A DNA stretch of 64,000 bases from Chlamydoabsidia padenii (Eukaryota; Mucoromycota; Mucoromycetes; Mucorales; Cunninghamellaceae): positions 248,001 to 312,000 of the forward strand of contig JAIWND010000010.1 in NCBI GenBank assembly GCA_025330725.1. Reading direction: 5' to 3'. The notes under the pieces were generated by a model. It made no database searches. It was not told the DNA's origin and worked only from the letters and a program-made list of their open reading frames with translations. Position numbers and translations under genes: made by a program. This document shows, piece after piece, positions 27,449 through 38,759 of this stretch (positions are counted from its first letter, which is position 1; every line of letters starts with the position of its first letter).

Positions 27449-29008
27449 CTATTTCTTTTCCCGCAGTTCGACACCAAATTCTTGTTCCACAGTAGATCGC
27501 ACCTTTTCTTGGATTTCGTTGATTTCATCGTTGGTCACATTTCTGTCCATCGATCTATACAGAATTCGGTAGCATAAGCTTCGCTTGTTCGTCTTGGGAT
27601 GGACAAAGTCATCAATCTATGTTCAAAAGAGAAGAGAAGGGATCAATTAGAAACAATAGCATTTTATACTTGTTCAACTTTACCAATTTGACATTTTCAA
27701 CGAGATCGCCTGCTACACCACGGATAGTTTCACAAAAGTTGTTGTCGTGCCATTCGGTAGGAGGGATCCAGAAGGAGATGTCCTTGATACAAGGTGGGTA
27801 CTTGGAGAATGCTTGGAATTTGTTAATTTGACCTGGTGTGAATTGATCGATGAAGCGAGAATCTTCGGACCAAAACAATCGAATGTCTGGGATACCAAAC
27901 AAGACCATAGCTAATCGTTCCAATCCCATACCAAAAGCCCAGCCTACAGCATTATGTCGATCTAAAGAAATATAACTATTAGTTATTCATCATTGTCTTT
28001 TCTTTTTCTTTTTCTTCTTCCCCAACCTACCTCCTTTATCCAGTAAAGCTTGTTGTACGACACCACAGCCAAGTACCTCGAGCCATTCACCTTGATAATA
28101 GATTTCAACTTCATAGCTTGGGCTCGTAAAAGGGAAGTAGGCTTCAATCCAGCGGACCTTGAGATTAGGTTCATCAGCAAACAAGTGACAAATCATACTG
28201 TTTATTGAGTGTTTCAAATGAGCAACCAAAGGAGTAACTACCGCCTGGGAATGACGATCTTGAAGAGGATTACCAGCATGAATAATGGTATCATCAACGA
28301 TTTCAATGTTGGAAGGAATCGGTTTCGCCTTTTTAAGATCTGCTTGAATCATCGCCGCCACCGCATCATTGTCACCTGATTCAAAATAAGCCAGACCTTC
28401 GATTTGATGGAATACAGGATAATGAGAGCTGTCGATTTCGTCCCGGCGATAAACGTCGCCACTGATCAAGAATTTGTTGTTCCCCGAAGCCAATCCTTCC
28501 AATTGATGTGCCGATGTGTGTGCTCGTAAGACGGTGTCCTGGTTAAAGTAATAGTTATCTGACTTGGTTCGACTAGGGTGGTCCTTGGGAATCAATAAAT
28601 CGTCAAAGTTTTGTCGAGTACTGACAATGGGTGACAAGTCATTAAAGGTCGTAAAGTCGTTAAAGTGACCCTCGATCAATTGGCGAATAATGCCAATAGG
28701 ATTGCGTTGTTGAAGATGAAGTTTTCGTTTCATTTTAGAGAGTACAGTAGGTGTTACATTAGTCCAGTCGTCACGATCGTATACTTTGTCGTTCACTGAG
28801 ATACTGTTTGCCTTGAATTCTACCCCTGGTTAAAGAAGAGAGAAAGAAGAGTGGTGAGCAAAACAAAGGATAATATCAAGGGAGAGGACATACCGAGATT
28901 TTCAGTAGAATACCAGTGTTGTTGTTGACATACAATAGTTACTAGTCGTTTTTTGCTTCCATAAGTTTGGTTTGTGGAAGATAGACGTAAGAGAGTATTC
29001 CTAAGCAT
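27449..29008 (-). CDS. FARS2: mitochondrial phenylalanyl-tRNA synthetase
   Basis: Monomeric class II synthetase that charges mitochondrial tRNA-Phe. Four exons on the minus strand: 29008-28894, 28825-28031, 27961-27684, 27616-27449; 1356 nt, 451 aa. The N-terminus is rich in Arg/Ser/Thr with no acids ([19 protein letters not shown]), a plausible mitochondrial targeting peptide. Then [13 protein letters not shown], the class II motif 2 region [44 protein letters not shown], motif 3 [20 protein letters not shown], and a C-terminal anticodon-binding ferredoxin-like domain ([12 protein letters not shown] ... [15 protein letters not shown]). The domain set in one chain excludes the cytosolic alpha/beta enzyme. 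It diverges from COG2 with 179 bp between start codons. Confidence 0.95.
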
Positions 29009-29079
29009 TATCTATTATTTCAAAAGAGTAAAGAAGTTTGGAAAAAAAAGGAAGAGGCTGTCAACCAAAGAAAATAATA

Positions 29080-29096
29080 AATTTGAATTCCCGATA
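29080..29096 (+). promoter_or_regulatory. AATTTGAATTCCCGATA motif in the FARS2/COG2 divergent promoter
   Basis: Instance of the recurrent element placed 72 bp from the FARS2 ATG and 92 bp from the COG2 ATG, so it could serve both. Confidence 0.4.
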
Positions 29097-29187
29097 AACT
29101 GGCCCTCAAAGGCTCATTTTTCAATTCATCCTTCTTTTTCTCTTCTGTCTTTTTTCCCTAAACAAAATCACCCAACCATAAACAATT

Positions 29188-32100
29188 ATGTTTAGCTTTG
29201 GCGACGAAGATGATGACGACACTTTTATTCAATCCATCCAACCACTACCTAAACAAACGATAGAACGCGCCGTGTTTACAGCTAATGACTTTGATCCCGA
29301 TCGCTTCTTATCCAGTCGTCGACACTTAGGGTTGGAACGCTTAAAGATGGAACTCAACAGTCATCTCAAGTCCTTAAAAACAGAACTAGTGGAACTCATT
29401 AATCGTGACTATCAAGACTTTATTAATCTGTCTACCAATCTTAAAGGCGTGGACAAGGCTATCGACACTCTTCAACAACCTCTTGTACGAATGGAAACGC
29501 AAGTAAAGGTAAAGTATAAACTAGTGGGCTATAGATGACCTATGCTATTATGTCATTTACACTATTTATCTTCTTTTTAGGAAGTGCGAAACCACTTTCA
29601 AGAAGTTATGGATGATCTGGAGAAGCAACTGGAACATCGGGCTCAAGTCAGGGAAAAGAAGGTAAGGTTAAAGAAAATGACAAAATGATAACAAAGATTA
29701 ATTTGATTGTTTGATTTTTATTAGACTTGTTTGAAACTGTTGTTGAATATACATGAATCGGTCTCCAAGGTGGAAGATCTCCTGGAAATCAATGCAGATG
29801 TTGCGAAAGACAACAAAACCAAGGCAGATTCTATGTTGATATCAAGTACTGATGTTGAAATCACCAGAATGGAAGAAACCGAAGAATACAGGTAAAGTAA
29901 GAGCATGAGACAAATGACTGAAATGATTATTAACATGTATTATACTAGTTTGGGTAAACAGATTGATCGGGTGGCTGTGGAATACAACCAAATGCAACAT
30001 CTTGTTAGTCGTGGTAAACATCTGTCATTTGTCACTGAAAACGAATGGGTAAGTCAATCAAACAAACAAACAAAAAAAGGATTAGGACCACAAACTCACA
30101 TGATATATGGGAAATAGAGAATCACTAGGATCAAGGACATTTTACAACAAAAACTATCCAAGGCATTATCAATGGCGATCAAGGACATGGTGAATGGACA
30201 ATCAAGCAAAGCAACTCGGCAATCAATGACTCAGTGTTTACGGACTTATGCATTGGTGGATCAAACTCGTAACGCTGAAAAGATCATTCGCGAAGAATTC
30301 ATTCAACCTTTTTTGGATAAGACGATCACTCGACAAGCCATTGAACCAACGCGGTCATCACCGTCAACAACAACACAGGAACAACCTTTGGTCATGATGT
30401 ACAACAAAATATTATCCTTTGCAACCAATGATCTTCGACTCATTCTGGATATTACTCAACGATCATTAAAAAACACCAACTATGAAATACTGGTCAACTC
30501 TTTTTGGGTGCAAATCGTGGATCATATCAATAAAAAGTGCTCAACAACATATGCTGCTGGTCAAACTGATACTTGTCACAGGGTGAGAAGAGTCAATAAC
30601 TACTAATATCTAGTTTTAATTCTAATAATACCATATCATATTCATTCACAGAACTACACATCATCCATTCAATTTATTGCTGGCTTGGAAAACCTATTTA
30701 ACAGCAAAAAGTCACTACTCTACTTTAGAAACCACCCCAGTTATGCAGAATTCATGAAACGGTGGCAACTTCCTGTTTACTTCCAACTTCGGTAATCAAT
30801 TAACATTGGAAATATTGACATCTTGATACTCATCTTTTTAATGTTTTTAGATTTAGGGAAATTGCATCTGCAATGGAGGAACTGTTGGTTGAACCGAAAA
30901 AGTGTATAGCATTGGACCCATCCAAGAAACCCGTAAAGGAAACCGGTAAGATGATCAATATATGTATATATAAACTTTGGTGATTGACTAACATCTTCTT
31001 ATCTAATTAGATCTAGTTTTACCAGGGACTAAAGCAGTTGCAAAAGCTATTGAAAAGTGCTGGTCGGACAATGTGTATTTGTTTGTACTAACAGATCGGT
31101 TTTGGAAGCTGACACTACAAGTAGGTCTAACATGTAATCAAAAGAACAGATTAAAGATACTAACTTTTAAAATTTATAAACTCTTCTTGTCTAGATCCTT
31201 TGTCGATATAAACTTTGGGCTTCCAATATCATTCAACAATTATTTGACACAACGACTGAAGACAACCCTTCTACATTGGAACGCGGCCGACCGGATACAA
31301 CGACACTTACTGCATCAAGTCCTACCAGTAATAGCGGTGATTTGATTAAACCTTTCGAAGAAACCTTGGTGATTGTGTTATATAACGACATTAAAAATTT
31401 TGTGGTTTTTGTAAGTATAGGAAATAAACAATACAAGGAAAAAGATCTAATCAATAACACGTATACTCTCTAGATGAAAACACAGATGAATGATGTGATC
31501 TTCCCAAAGGTGCCTAATGATATCCAAGACATCTCATTACTAAAAGGTAAGTACAAAATAGCTTTAGGAAAATAAAAAGAATAACCAACTGTTTTTGTAA
31601 TGGTGTATAGAGAGTATGGACGAAATCTTGCAAGATCTGGAAACATTGACCACCCAAGACTTGGATCGACGTATTACTGGCGCCATCAGCCGACGATGTA
31701 TGGAATCATTACAACTCGTAAAGGGCATCATCAGTCATTATCGACATACCAACAAGGTGCCTCCTACTGAACCATCCTACTTTATACCCAACCTATTCAA
31801 ACCGTATATCTCTTTTGTGGACAGGAATCAACATTGGATTTATGATAACAAGCAAAAGTCTTGGGGTGCTGTTGTCGTCGATATGGTCTTATTCAGGTAC
31901 AAAAGAAGAAGAAAAAGAAAGCAACCGGTCAGTAACTAGACAAGTCCTCTCTAACTCTCCTTTTTTTTTTCATTAATGTAAAACTAGGTATACTTTGATC
32001 ATTAGTGAACTATTGGCAATCCTCAAAAAACAAGATGATGCACTGAAGAAGATTAAATGGGGCAAGAAATCCGGGTCGAATGGTGATACTTTATCTGATA

Positions 32101-32384
32101 GTGAAAAGATTCAAAAACAGTTTTTATTGGATGTTCGACAAATAGGAATAGAGGTAAGACTATACAAATGGTAGTCGATTCAATATAGACCCACTCTTCT
32201 TTTTTTTTTTATGAAAATATAGCTTGATCAACTCGATTTGGAAAACCATAGACCTGAATGCTATATCAAACTATGTCAAGTCGTGGAACCATTTGGTAAG
32301 AATGATACTGCCCTACACATGCTACCCTCATCACTTACGCTTACTTTTTGTCTCTTCTTTATAGAACATTTGATATTGGCATAA
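29188..32384 (+). CDS. cog2: conserved oligomeric Golgi complex subunit 2
   Basis: Lobe A subunit of the COG tether for retrograde intra-Golgi vesicles. Fourteen exons: 29188-29508, 29581-29661, 29725-29891, 29949-30048, 30118-30582, 30652-30791, 30851-30945, 31011-31120, 31195-31410, 31474-31546, 31611-31896, 31988-32153, 32223-32295, 32365-32384; 2313 nt, 770 aa, close to other COG2 proteins. The N-terminal signature FDPDRFLSSRRHLGLERLK, followed by a coiled coil (ELINRDYQDFINLSTNLKGV), is diagnostic. The rest is alpha-helical with the C-terminal COG2 region (FVDRNQHWIYDN). The last exon codes only six residues. All introns are GT-AG and 54-91 bp or so. The first residues are very acidic (FGDEDDDD). 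Confidence 0.93.
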
Positions 32385-32850
32385 TTTAGAATAGATTAGG
32401 TATATTTAATGTAATAGTTTATTGGTTAAAAGTATGATAATAAATAAATAAATGGGTCAGTTTGACCTTTGTAAAACAAATATATTAATGGGTAAACAGC
32501 TGAAGCATATAGAAGTTGCAATTCTACTGTAGGGTTAACACGGTTAACTATATGTATATATGGCAATTGATGATGTATCCGTAGAACCCCCGATCCTTCT
32601 ATCAGGCCAACTACGGGAGAGCTGGCCCCACATCCTCCTGTCCTTACGTTCAGGTCTAATGGTCAAGCCAATTTTGCCCCCATCATTATAAAAAAGACTC
32701 AGGATTTTTTTTTTTTTGAAATGTGAATTGCGCCTCTTGTAGACTACCCCTGACCATGAAAGAGAAATCGCCTACACAAGAATTTCATGCACTATCTGGA
32801 ATTTAAATCCCGACTTTGTGTGGCCAACTTTCAAATTTTGGGAATTGCTG
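32385..32850. other. intergenic region downstream of COG2
   Basis: Contains an AATAAATAAATAAATG string (about 32440) usable for polyadenylation, a T run near 32707 and one TTTAAATCCCGACT motif (32798-32815). No gene seen. Confidence 0.4.
32798..32815 (+). promoter_or_regulatory. GGAATTTAAATCCCGACT motif
   Basis: Instance of the recurrent element, 36 bp left of a MITE end and not near a start codon. Confidence 0.3.
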
Positions 32851-33100
32851 GGTGCACGGAATTTTTGGTATTCGGCGTTTGAAAATGAAGTTCCCTTCCG
32901 TCAAGAAAAAATAAAATAATCATCATCGCAAAGGACAGGTAATCGTCATAGCCAGCCTGAACATACTGACACAGGGGTCTTGGGGATTGGCTTTTGTGGT
33001 AAATTATGTTGGAAATATGCCATAATATACACATCGCCACTTTAATCATTAGCATCCGTTACAAATAACCGAGGAGTGCTCTTCCAAAATTCCGTGCGCC
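32851..33100 (-). mobile_element. MITE copy B, complete, with terminal inverted repeats
   Basis: 250 bp. The right end, read inward, is GGCGCACGGAATTTTGG and the left end GGTGCACGGAATTTTTGG, so the inverted repeats match over about 16 bp. The right side is flanked by TA as expected for a Tc1/mariner-type insertion; the left flank is TG. The core matches copies A and C in inverted orientation. No coding capacity. Confidence 0.8.
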
Positions 33101-33107
33101 TACCATT

Positions 33108-33230
33108 TCACCAAATTTGGCCTGAGGGACCCCTGAGCTTGATCCCCAGTAGCATACCACGACCCATCAGGATAATAATAATAAGTGGTGGTGTAGAGCT
33201 TTTCTGGATCAGAAAAAGAGTCGTGGCTGT
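33108..33230 (-). pseudogene. fragment of a DUF3455 gene
   Basis: On the minus strand this stretch reads SDPEKLYTTTYYYYPDGSW then YATGDQ, closely matching exon 2 of the intact DUF3455 gene at 35624-36413 (SDPEELYTTAYYYPDGSW...YATGHP). DNA identity is about 80-85 % over some 85 nt by eye. There is no acceptor AG in front and no continuation after GSLRP, so it is a truncated duplicate. It abuts the right end of MITE copy B. Confidence 0.75.
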
Positions 33231-33435
33231 TTCCATTCCGGTGAATGCATAACAGGGGACGCTGTATGACTATCCGATAATACAACATACAAGATTGCGG
33301 GTTTGGTAATGGGATAAAAGTTGATTTTATTGGTTAACAGAGTTAAAAAAAAGTAGAGGTGATAACTAACTAACAATGGCAGAGTTAATAAAAAGATGAT
33401 AGATGTGTGGCTAAACTAGATAAGGATAGATATTT

Positions 33436-35379
33436 TTATGATTGCCAGTCTTCCACCAAGGTAGTCCAGCCAGTTCTATGTTGGTTTCGTTTCGCCCATC
33501 TGCAAAAAAAAAAAAAAAAAAAAAAAAAGAGAGAGGGGGGGGATCAGCATGCCAATAGTATGTCCTTTCTTGATTCTGTTCCCACACTTACAATTCCAGT
33601 AATCTATTTCCAGTTGGGTTTGTTTCAGGGTGATAAAGCGCACCTGGTAACATAGTTTCAATAACATTATAAATAAACTTTGGTTTGGTTTCACTGATTT
33701 CATCTATTAAAAAAAAAGTTAGAGCCATTGTTTCCCTTTGTATGTAAAACTTACCTGGTTCGACTGGTTTGACAAAGTCAAATACACAATCCGGATTCCG
33801 TTGATGCCGCATATCAACTTCACCACCTATTCTAAAGATCAACAGACTGAGTTTGCTTTTGTTAAAGTAGTGGAATGGTGTTCGAGCTATACGATTGTTG
33901 ACGTTCTTTTTAATCCAGCAAAAGTTTTCTACATATTTGAATCCCCAGTCTTTTGTGATCCTGATCATTTCCCGGTTCCATTCTTTTTCAACCCATATGA
34001 ATAAGAATCCAGCTTTCACCACGTGAGCTGGGTTGAATTTGGCCTATTTTGGATCAAAGATGTGGAGAAAGGTTAGTACATATCATAGACAAATGAGTAT
34101 TTCCAAATTTACAAAATCTTCAATACTGATTTTTCCAGGTGTAGGTTCTTCGCCAGGTAAGAGAAATGGTGGATCCATTAAAATAGCAGAGTAATCATCA
34201 CCAAAAGTCGATAAATCTGTTGCCAATATGTTCTTTACATGTAGTGTCCTAAATCAAAAAGAAGAAGAGAGAGAGTGTGTGTTAATGGGCTTTCGATAAA
34301 CTTCCCTTTTATATGTATTGCCTGTATTACCTTGCTCCTTCGAGATTGGTCGCAGGTTTCGGAGGTTCCATTTGCAAAATAGTATGAGCCCATGACCGTG
34401 GAATAGGGTTTCCAGGTAGCCGAATATAAGTAGGTAAGCTTGGGTCGATGTTACTATAAAAATGAGAAGAGAGATAGGAGAGTAATCAAGTTTAGTCATT
34501 TCCTTTTTGGTCATTTCAACCCCCCCAACCTCCAACACCACGCACATATAAAACTTACTTGACACGTTTTTTCATCATAACCATTGTACCATTATGATCC
34601 CGTACTTGATACTTCATGACCTTGTATCGAGCAATAATCTTCGCCCGATCAGCAGCCTTTCTGTCGCCAGGGGTGCGGACTTTCTTTTCACGCGATGATG
34701 CAGGTTGGCGGCGTCCACGTTTTCTTGGTGATTCCCCGAATTCTGCGTCCCAAAAGTCATCGTCCACTTGAATATAATCACTATTATAAAGAAGATTTCA
34801 AAAAAAAAAAAAAGGTCGTTAGTATCAGTATATTGGTTTACAAAGTGAAGGGCATTATAACTTACTCTTCTTCAAAAGCCACATCAGTGTTGGCATCTTT
34901 AAAGTCCACTTGCCACAGTTCCAGAGCATCCAATTCATCAGCAGCCACAAGATCCATCATCGCACTTTTCACCGTAAAAGCAGAAGTTCGTTTGAAGATT
35001 TCTTCCAATTGTTCTTCTGTCATTCCTTCGTTATTGTCGTCAATTGTGTTGTCTGTCTTGGTGCCTTGTTGATCGGACGATTGCGTTGTATCCCCAGAGG
35101 TTGACGCTGTTGCTTCGCCTGTATTGGTTGATTTGGAAGATTCTTCTTTTTTCGCCACAGCCATACTTGAGAATTCCTGCTGAATACGCTCCAGTTCTTC
35201 GAATTTCTTCATGATAGCGTCCACTGATTCTTCATCTTCAACATAGCCAACATAATGGACATTACTAGTAATATTAAAAGCAATAAAAAGGTTAGTCTAT
35301 TACATTCCCGTTACAACTACATCAATTACCTTGCCACAGTGTTGTTCTGCTTTCTTTTTCTTCTGGGGCGATCAGACAT
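33436..35379 (-). CDS. MT-A70 family protein with DPPF motif (putative adenine-methyltransferase complex subunit)
   Basis: Eight exons on the minus strand: 35379-35330, 35264-34866, 34780-34559, 34453-34331, 34248-34113, 34043-33755, 33703-33592, 33499-33436; 1395 nt, 464 aa. A basic start (RPRRKRKQ), an acidic/Ser/Thr middle and a Lys/Arg-rich block (KRGRRQPASSREKKVR) precede the MT-A70 fold (about residues 250-464). Seen motifs: YSAILMDPPFLLPGE (residues 284-298), FLFIWVEKEWNREM, NFCWIKKNVNN, KPKFIYNVIETMLPG and the terminal LELWAKRNQHRTGWTTL. In active members the motif is DPPW; here Trp is Phe. Known family roles are mRNA m6A (METTL3/14, Ime4/Kar4) and DNA 6mA (MTA1/MTA9). The changed motif suggests a partner subunit of METTL14/MTA9 type; this is inference. 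A motif copy lies 82 bp upstream. Confidence 0.82.
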
Positions 35380-35460
35380 TTTGGTGTTAAATATAAATCA
35401 GGAGAAAGAAAAAAGAAAGAAGAGAAAAAAAGTTCCAGCGCGGCACGCCTTCTATTATAT

Positions 35461-35475
35461 TCTTCAAATCCCGCC
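35461..35475 (+). promoter_or_regulatory. TCTTCAAATCCCGCC motif upstream of the MT-A70 gene
   Basis: Exact TTCAAATCCC core, 82 bp upstream of the start codon at 35379 and between that gene and the 3' end of the DUF3455 gene. Confidence 0.45.
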
Positions 35476-35623
35476 ACCTAGCGCCACCCGAGCTGTCAAA
35501 CAAACTGCATTGAATCCCCCCCCCAAAAAAAAAATTGAATTCATCAAAGTCTTTATACACCTCCCTATTGATGAATCGATTATATCTTTTATTGTATCAA
35601 AAAACAATTGACTGTGTGTTAAA

Positions 35624-36413
35624 TTAAGCTACTCGGGTTTTTTCCACCAATGCATTCCACTCGGCCTCTTCTTTCTCCAGAGCCAGAATTTTTTCAGGGC
35701 CCGCATAAAGCATCATGTAGGCAGTGAAAGGACGGACCAAGACGGAACCTTTGACAGTACATGCAGTTTTATCAGGGTGAGCACCATCCAATGCATTCAA
35801 TCGTACGACATAATCCGCATGAGAGAAATATCCATCTGTGGAAGTCCAAGCGGTTCGTGTCAGGTGATCATCCAAGTTGACACCAGCATCACCTCGTTCA
35901 GTTCTGCCTTCTTCTTGAGAAGTGCCAGCCACAGGATGCCCAGTAGCGTACCAAGATCCATCAGGATAATAATAAGCGGTGGTGTAGAGTTCTTCTGGAT
36001 CAGACCTACATAAAAATAAAAATAAAAAGAGATAAGCTCGATACATAACTTCCCCTTAAAAATGCTTACATTTGCTGGGTTTTGTTGAGAGGGGCGGCGG
36101 TGATTTGGCCGATTTCAAATCCCGGAACGTCAAAAGGTGCCGTTCTCCCTTTGGTGGGGTAAAGGAAGGCTTGGGTTTGCACATTGTACCAACGCATGAA
36201 TCGTCTTTTTTCAGGATTACATTGATAGATACGGTTTCCTTTTGCATAGAAAACATTATACAGTTGTTGGTCTTTGGGTGGTGAAATGCTTTCTTTGACG
36301 TGATGTGCCGTAGGGATTTCCCCTTTTGCAAGTTCAGGTACAAAGTCCGCTTGACATGTCAAAAGGAGGGTAGATACAATAGCCACTAAAAATGTCTTGC
36401 AACCAAATACCAT
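35624..36413 (-). CDS. secreted DUF3455 protein
   Basis: Two exons on the minus strand, 36413-36070 and 36005-35624; 726 nt, 241 aa. A clear signal peptide (FLVAIVSTLLLTCQA, cleavage after about residue 22) is followed by a beta-rich DUF3455 domain: QLYNVFYAKGNRIYQCNP, RWYNVQTQAFLYPTKGR, YYYPDGSWYATGHPVAGT, AWTSTDGYFSHADYVVRLN and a C-terminal YMMLYAGPEK. The biochemical role of the family is unknown; members are common, secreted and often induced in fungi. Two cysteines (IYQCNP and TACTVKG) could form one disulfide. A truncated copy of exon 2 lies 2.4 kb away at 33108-33230. Confidence 0.8.
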
Positions 36414-36696
36414 AATAGATTCAATAAAGATGTTAATTCAATAAAAAAGAGAGAAAGAGAGAGAGAGAAAAAAAAAGTCTATTTAGCCGAAAAAACTCAA
36501 GCAAGAATGGTCCCTGAAGTATGGAATTCGGAGACAAAAAAAATGTGTGGTAGACAAATTCAGATGTTAACACATTCCCAATGTTATATGAATGACAGTA
36601 AGAAGGTATGTATATGATTGTTTATTAGATTGAGTAAGGTTGCAATAAAGATAAAAGTGTGATAATATGAGATCGAGGGGTAGTATCAAAGTTTAG

Positions 36697-36869
36697 TTAG
36701 TCTAATTCCTTGTTATGTGTAGTATGATACTATTGGATGAATGATAAAAACAAAGAATGGTTAGTAAAAAATTGCATGGTGGAAACCAAAAGGCATGGAT
36801 GACTTACCGGGAGTGTGGAGGAGGTGTCTTGTTTTTTAAATAATTTGACGAAGAATCGCTATAGACATG

Positions 36870-36934
<65 letters not shown>

Positions 36935-38163
36935 AGAGAGATGGGTTAGTGATTGAAATTATGCAACTATTTCAATTGTTTTACCTTCACATATGGTAGT
37001 CTGAAACAAATGAGTATCAGGACAGCAAGAAGTAGTAAAAATGATGTATCCACTGTGGCCAAATCTTCGGCGGTGCTTTGTCCAATAGTGCTCGACGAGA
37101 CGGTTCCATGTTCCTGTTGTTGTTGTTGTTGTTGTGGCGGCAGTTCGTATTTCTCATTGGAATCATAAGGCAGGTCATTCTTTTCATCAGTTATAGAAGG
37201 TAAAGAGGACAAATTACCAGTGAGTTCTTTGTCGGTCCCTGCAGTGTTGGGTGATGTTGAGACCTGTCCTTGATCATCCTCCAAAGCATCAAGGGCCTGT
37301 TCCAAAGTTGATCCTAGTCTATCATTGTCGTTTTCTTCTACTGTTCCTTGTTCCATTGTTTCTTCCTGTTCCTCGTTTTCGGCTTCCGTGTCAATATAAT
37401 TATCGTCGTCGTCGTTGTTCCAAGTAAGCTCGCCGTCCTGGGATTTATCATTGTATTCATCATTTTCGCTGATCACATTATCGTTTTGTGTTCCTACCGA
37501 TTCGTCGTCCACCATAGTATCAATGTTACTCTTGTTGTCGATTTCTTCTTCGTCACCAGCATCCAACGCCGCATCAACACTGCTATTCGCCTGGTCATCG
37601 TCCACGTCATCCCCATCCATGTCCCAGGTTTGTTCCACGGTATCATCTTTATCGTCATTTTTGTCGCCTTCATTGTCCTCGTCCTGCAGATCTTCTTGTT
37701 GCCCGTCATCTTCGTTATCACCACCATCAAAGTCTTGTTGTGCCTTGCCAATTTCTTGTCCAGAGGTGGAAAAGTCCGCAATAGAATCGTCCAAGTCTTC
37801 ACCCAGTGGATTCAGTGAGTCTTCAACATCAGCTTCAGTCGCTTCATCTTCATCCAGTTCAGCACCAGTGTCGTCAATTTCGTCTTCATCAGTTTCAGGG
37901 CCATTGTCTAATTGATCATCGTCAGCACCAGTATCAAGATCAGCATCGGTAGTATTATCCAAAAATGCACTATCATCTTCTTCGCCCAAAGGATTAGTGT
38001 CGTCTTCAGTTGTTTCGTCAGTGTCTTTGTTTGATTGCTGTTGTTGGTCTTCAGTCTTGATATCATTTTGATCATTGGCGGAGAAGAGGTCACCCGGTGC
38101 TGCTACATCCCCAAGTTGCTGGCTGTCGTTATTGTTAAATGAGTTGCCCGATTGAGAGTCCAT
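36697..38163 (-). CDS. very acidic protein with one C-terminal membrane segment, function unknown
   Basis: Three exons on the minus strand: 38163-36985, 36858-36808, 36729-36697; 1263 nt, 420 aa. About 350 residues are dominated by Asp, Glu, Asn, Gln, Ser and Thr with almost no basic residues (repeated DDD, DTDADLDTGADDDQ), then a QQQQQQQ run, a hydrophobic segment of about 16-18 residues (TSFLLLLAVLILICFR, near residue 375) and a short basic tail ending in HNKELD. This is the layout of a tail-anchored or single-pass protein with an acidic intrinsically disordered domain. I know no family. Intron 1 carries a 59-nt poly-A (poly-T on the gene strand). A TTTTCGAATCCCGC motif lies 108 bp upstream. 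Exons 2-3 are chosen because their junctions keep the frame; they are less certain than exon 1. Confidence 0.65.
36873..36931 (+). repeat. poly-A run of 59 nt
   Basis: Uninterrupted A run inside intron 1 of the acidic protein gene, i.e. poly-T on the transcribed sense strand, 14 nt before the acceptor AG. Length may vary between reads or strains. Confidence 0.9.
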
Positions 38164-38676
38164 AATGGGGTTGGCTTTTTAATTGTCAATCGGTATCAAT
38201 CGAGAATGGAATAAGAGGAAGAGAAGGTGGTCGAACTTTTTTTTTCTTTTTAACTTTTTGAGAGGTTGTATTTTCGAATCCCGCTAATTAAGTTTTCAAA
38301 GAAAGATAATTTTACCTTCGACATGCCAAAAAAAGGAAATGAAGAAGATGCTTAGATTAAACTCAACAAGAAAAGTAACTGTTATACCGATGTAAAAGAT
38401 ACTTCATTAAACTCAATACTCTGATTATGACCAAAGGTACTTCAATAGAGCAGAGTGACGATCATACATTTACACGGTGCTTTGGCGCCCTGATGTTCTC
38501 TTTTTATATTGAAGTAAGTAGCATTGGATGTTCTTTGTGATACCAAAGTTCATGCACTTTTCATCAAAAAGTAAAAGATGAGCTGTTACCATTACACTAA
38601 CCAAAAGAAAGAGATGACATCAAGCCAAATCCAATATTTCTAACTCCGATATCTGGGAATAAAAGGTAAAATGGAA
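38164..38676. other. intergenic region between acidic protein gene and tRNA-Phe
   Basis: Contains the promoter-side motif at 38271-38284 and an A-rich region. No gene seen. Confidence 0.4.
38271..38284 (+). promoter_or_regulatory. TTTTCGAATCCCGC motif
   Basis: Instance of the recurrent element 108 bp upstream of the acidic protein start codon. Confidence 0.35.
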
Positions 38677-38749
38677 TGCCCCGAGCGTGGATCGAACACG
38701 CGACCTTTAGAACTTCAGTCTAACGCTCTCCCAGCTGAGCTATCAAGGC
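38677..38749 (-). tRNA. tRNA-Phe(GAA)
   Basis: 73 nt, folds as a canonical cloverleaf on the minus strand: acceptor GCCTTGA with TCGGGGC, D arm GCTCAGCTGGGAGAGC, anticodon stem-loop TTAGA-CTGAAGT-TCTAA with anticodon GAA, variable AGGTC, T arm GCGTG-TTCGATC-CACGC, discriminator A. No intron. A TTTT pol III stop follows within 10 nt. Confidence 0.96.
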
Positions 38750-38759
38750 GTAATTGTAA

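Noticed and set aside
36111..36125. GATTTCAAATCCCGG copy of the recurrent motif
   Set aside because: It is coding sequence of the DUF3455 protein (PGFEI), so not counted as a promoter site, although the DNA match is exact.
37348..37915. Two long plus-strand frames opposite the acidic protein gene
   Set aside because: They are mirror frames of Asp/Glu-rich codons (giving Ser- or Val/Ile-rich nonsense) without introns, motifs or promoter context.
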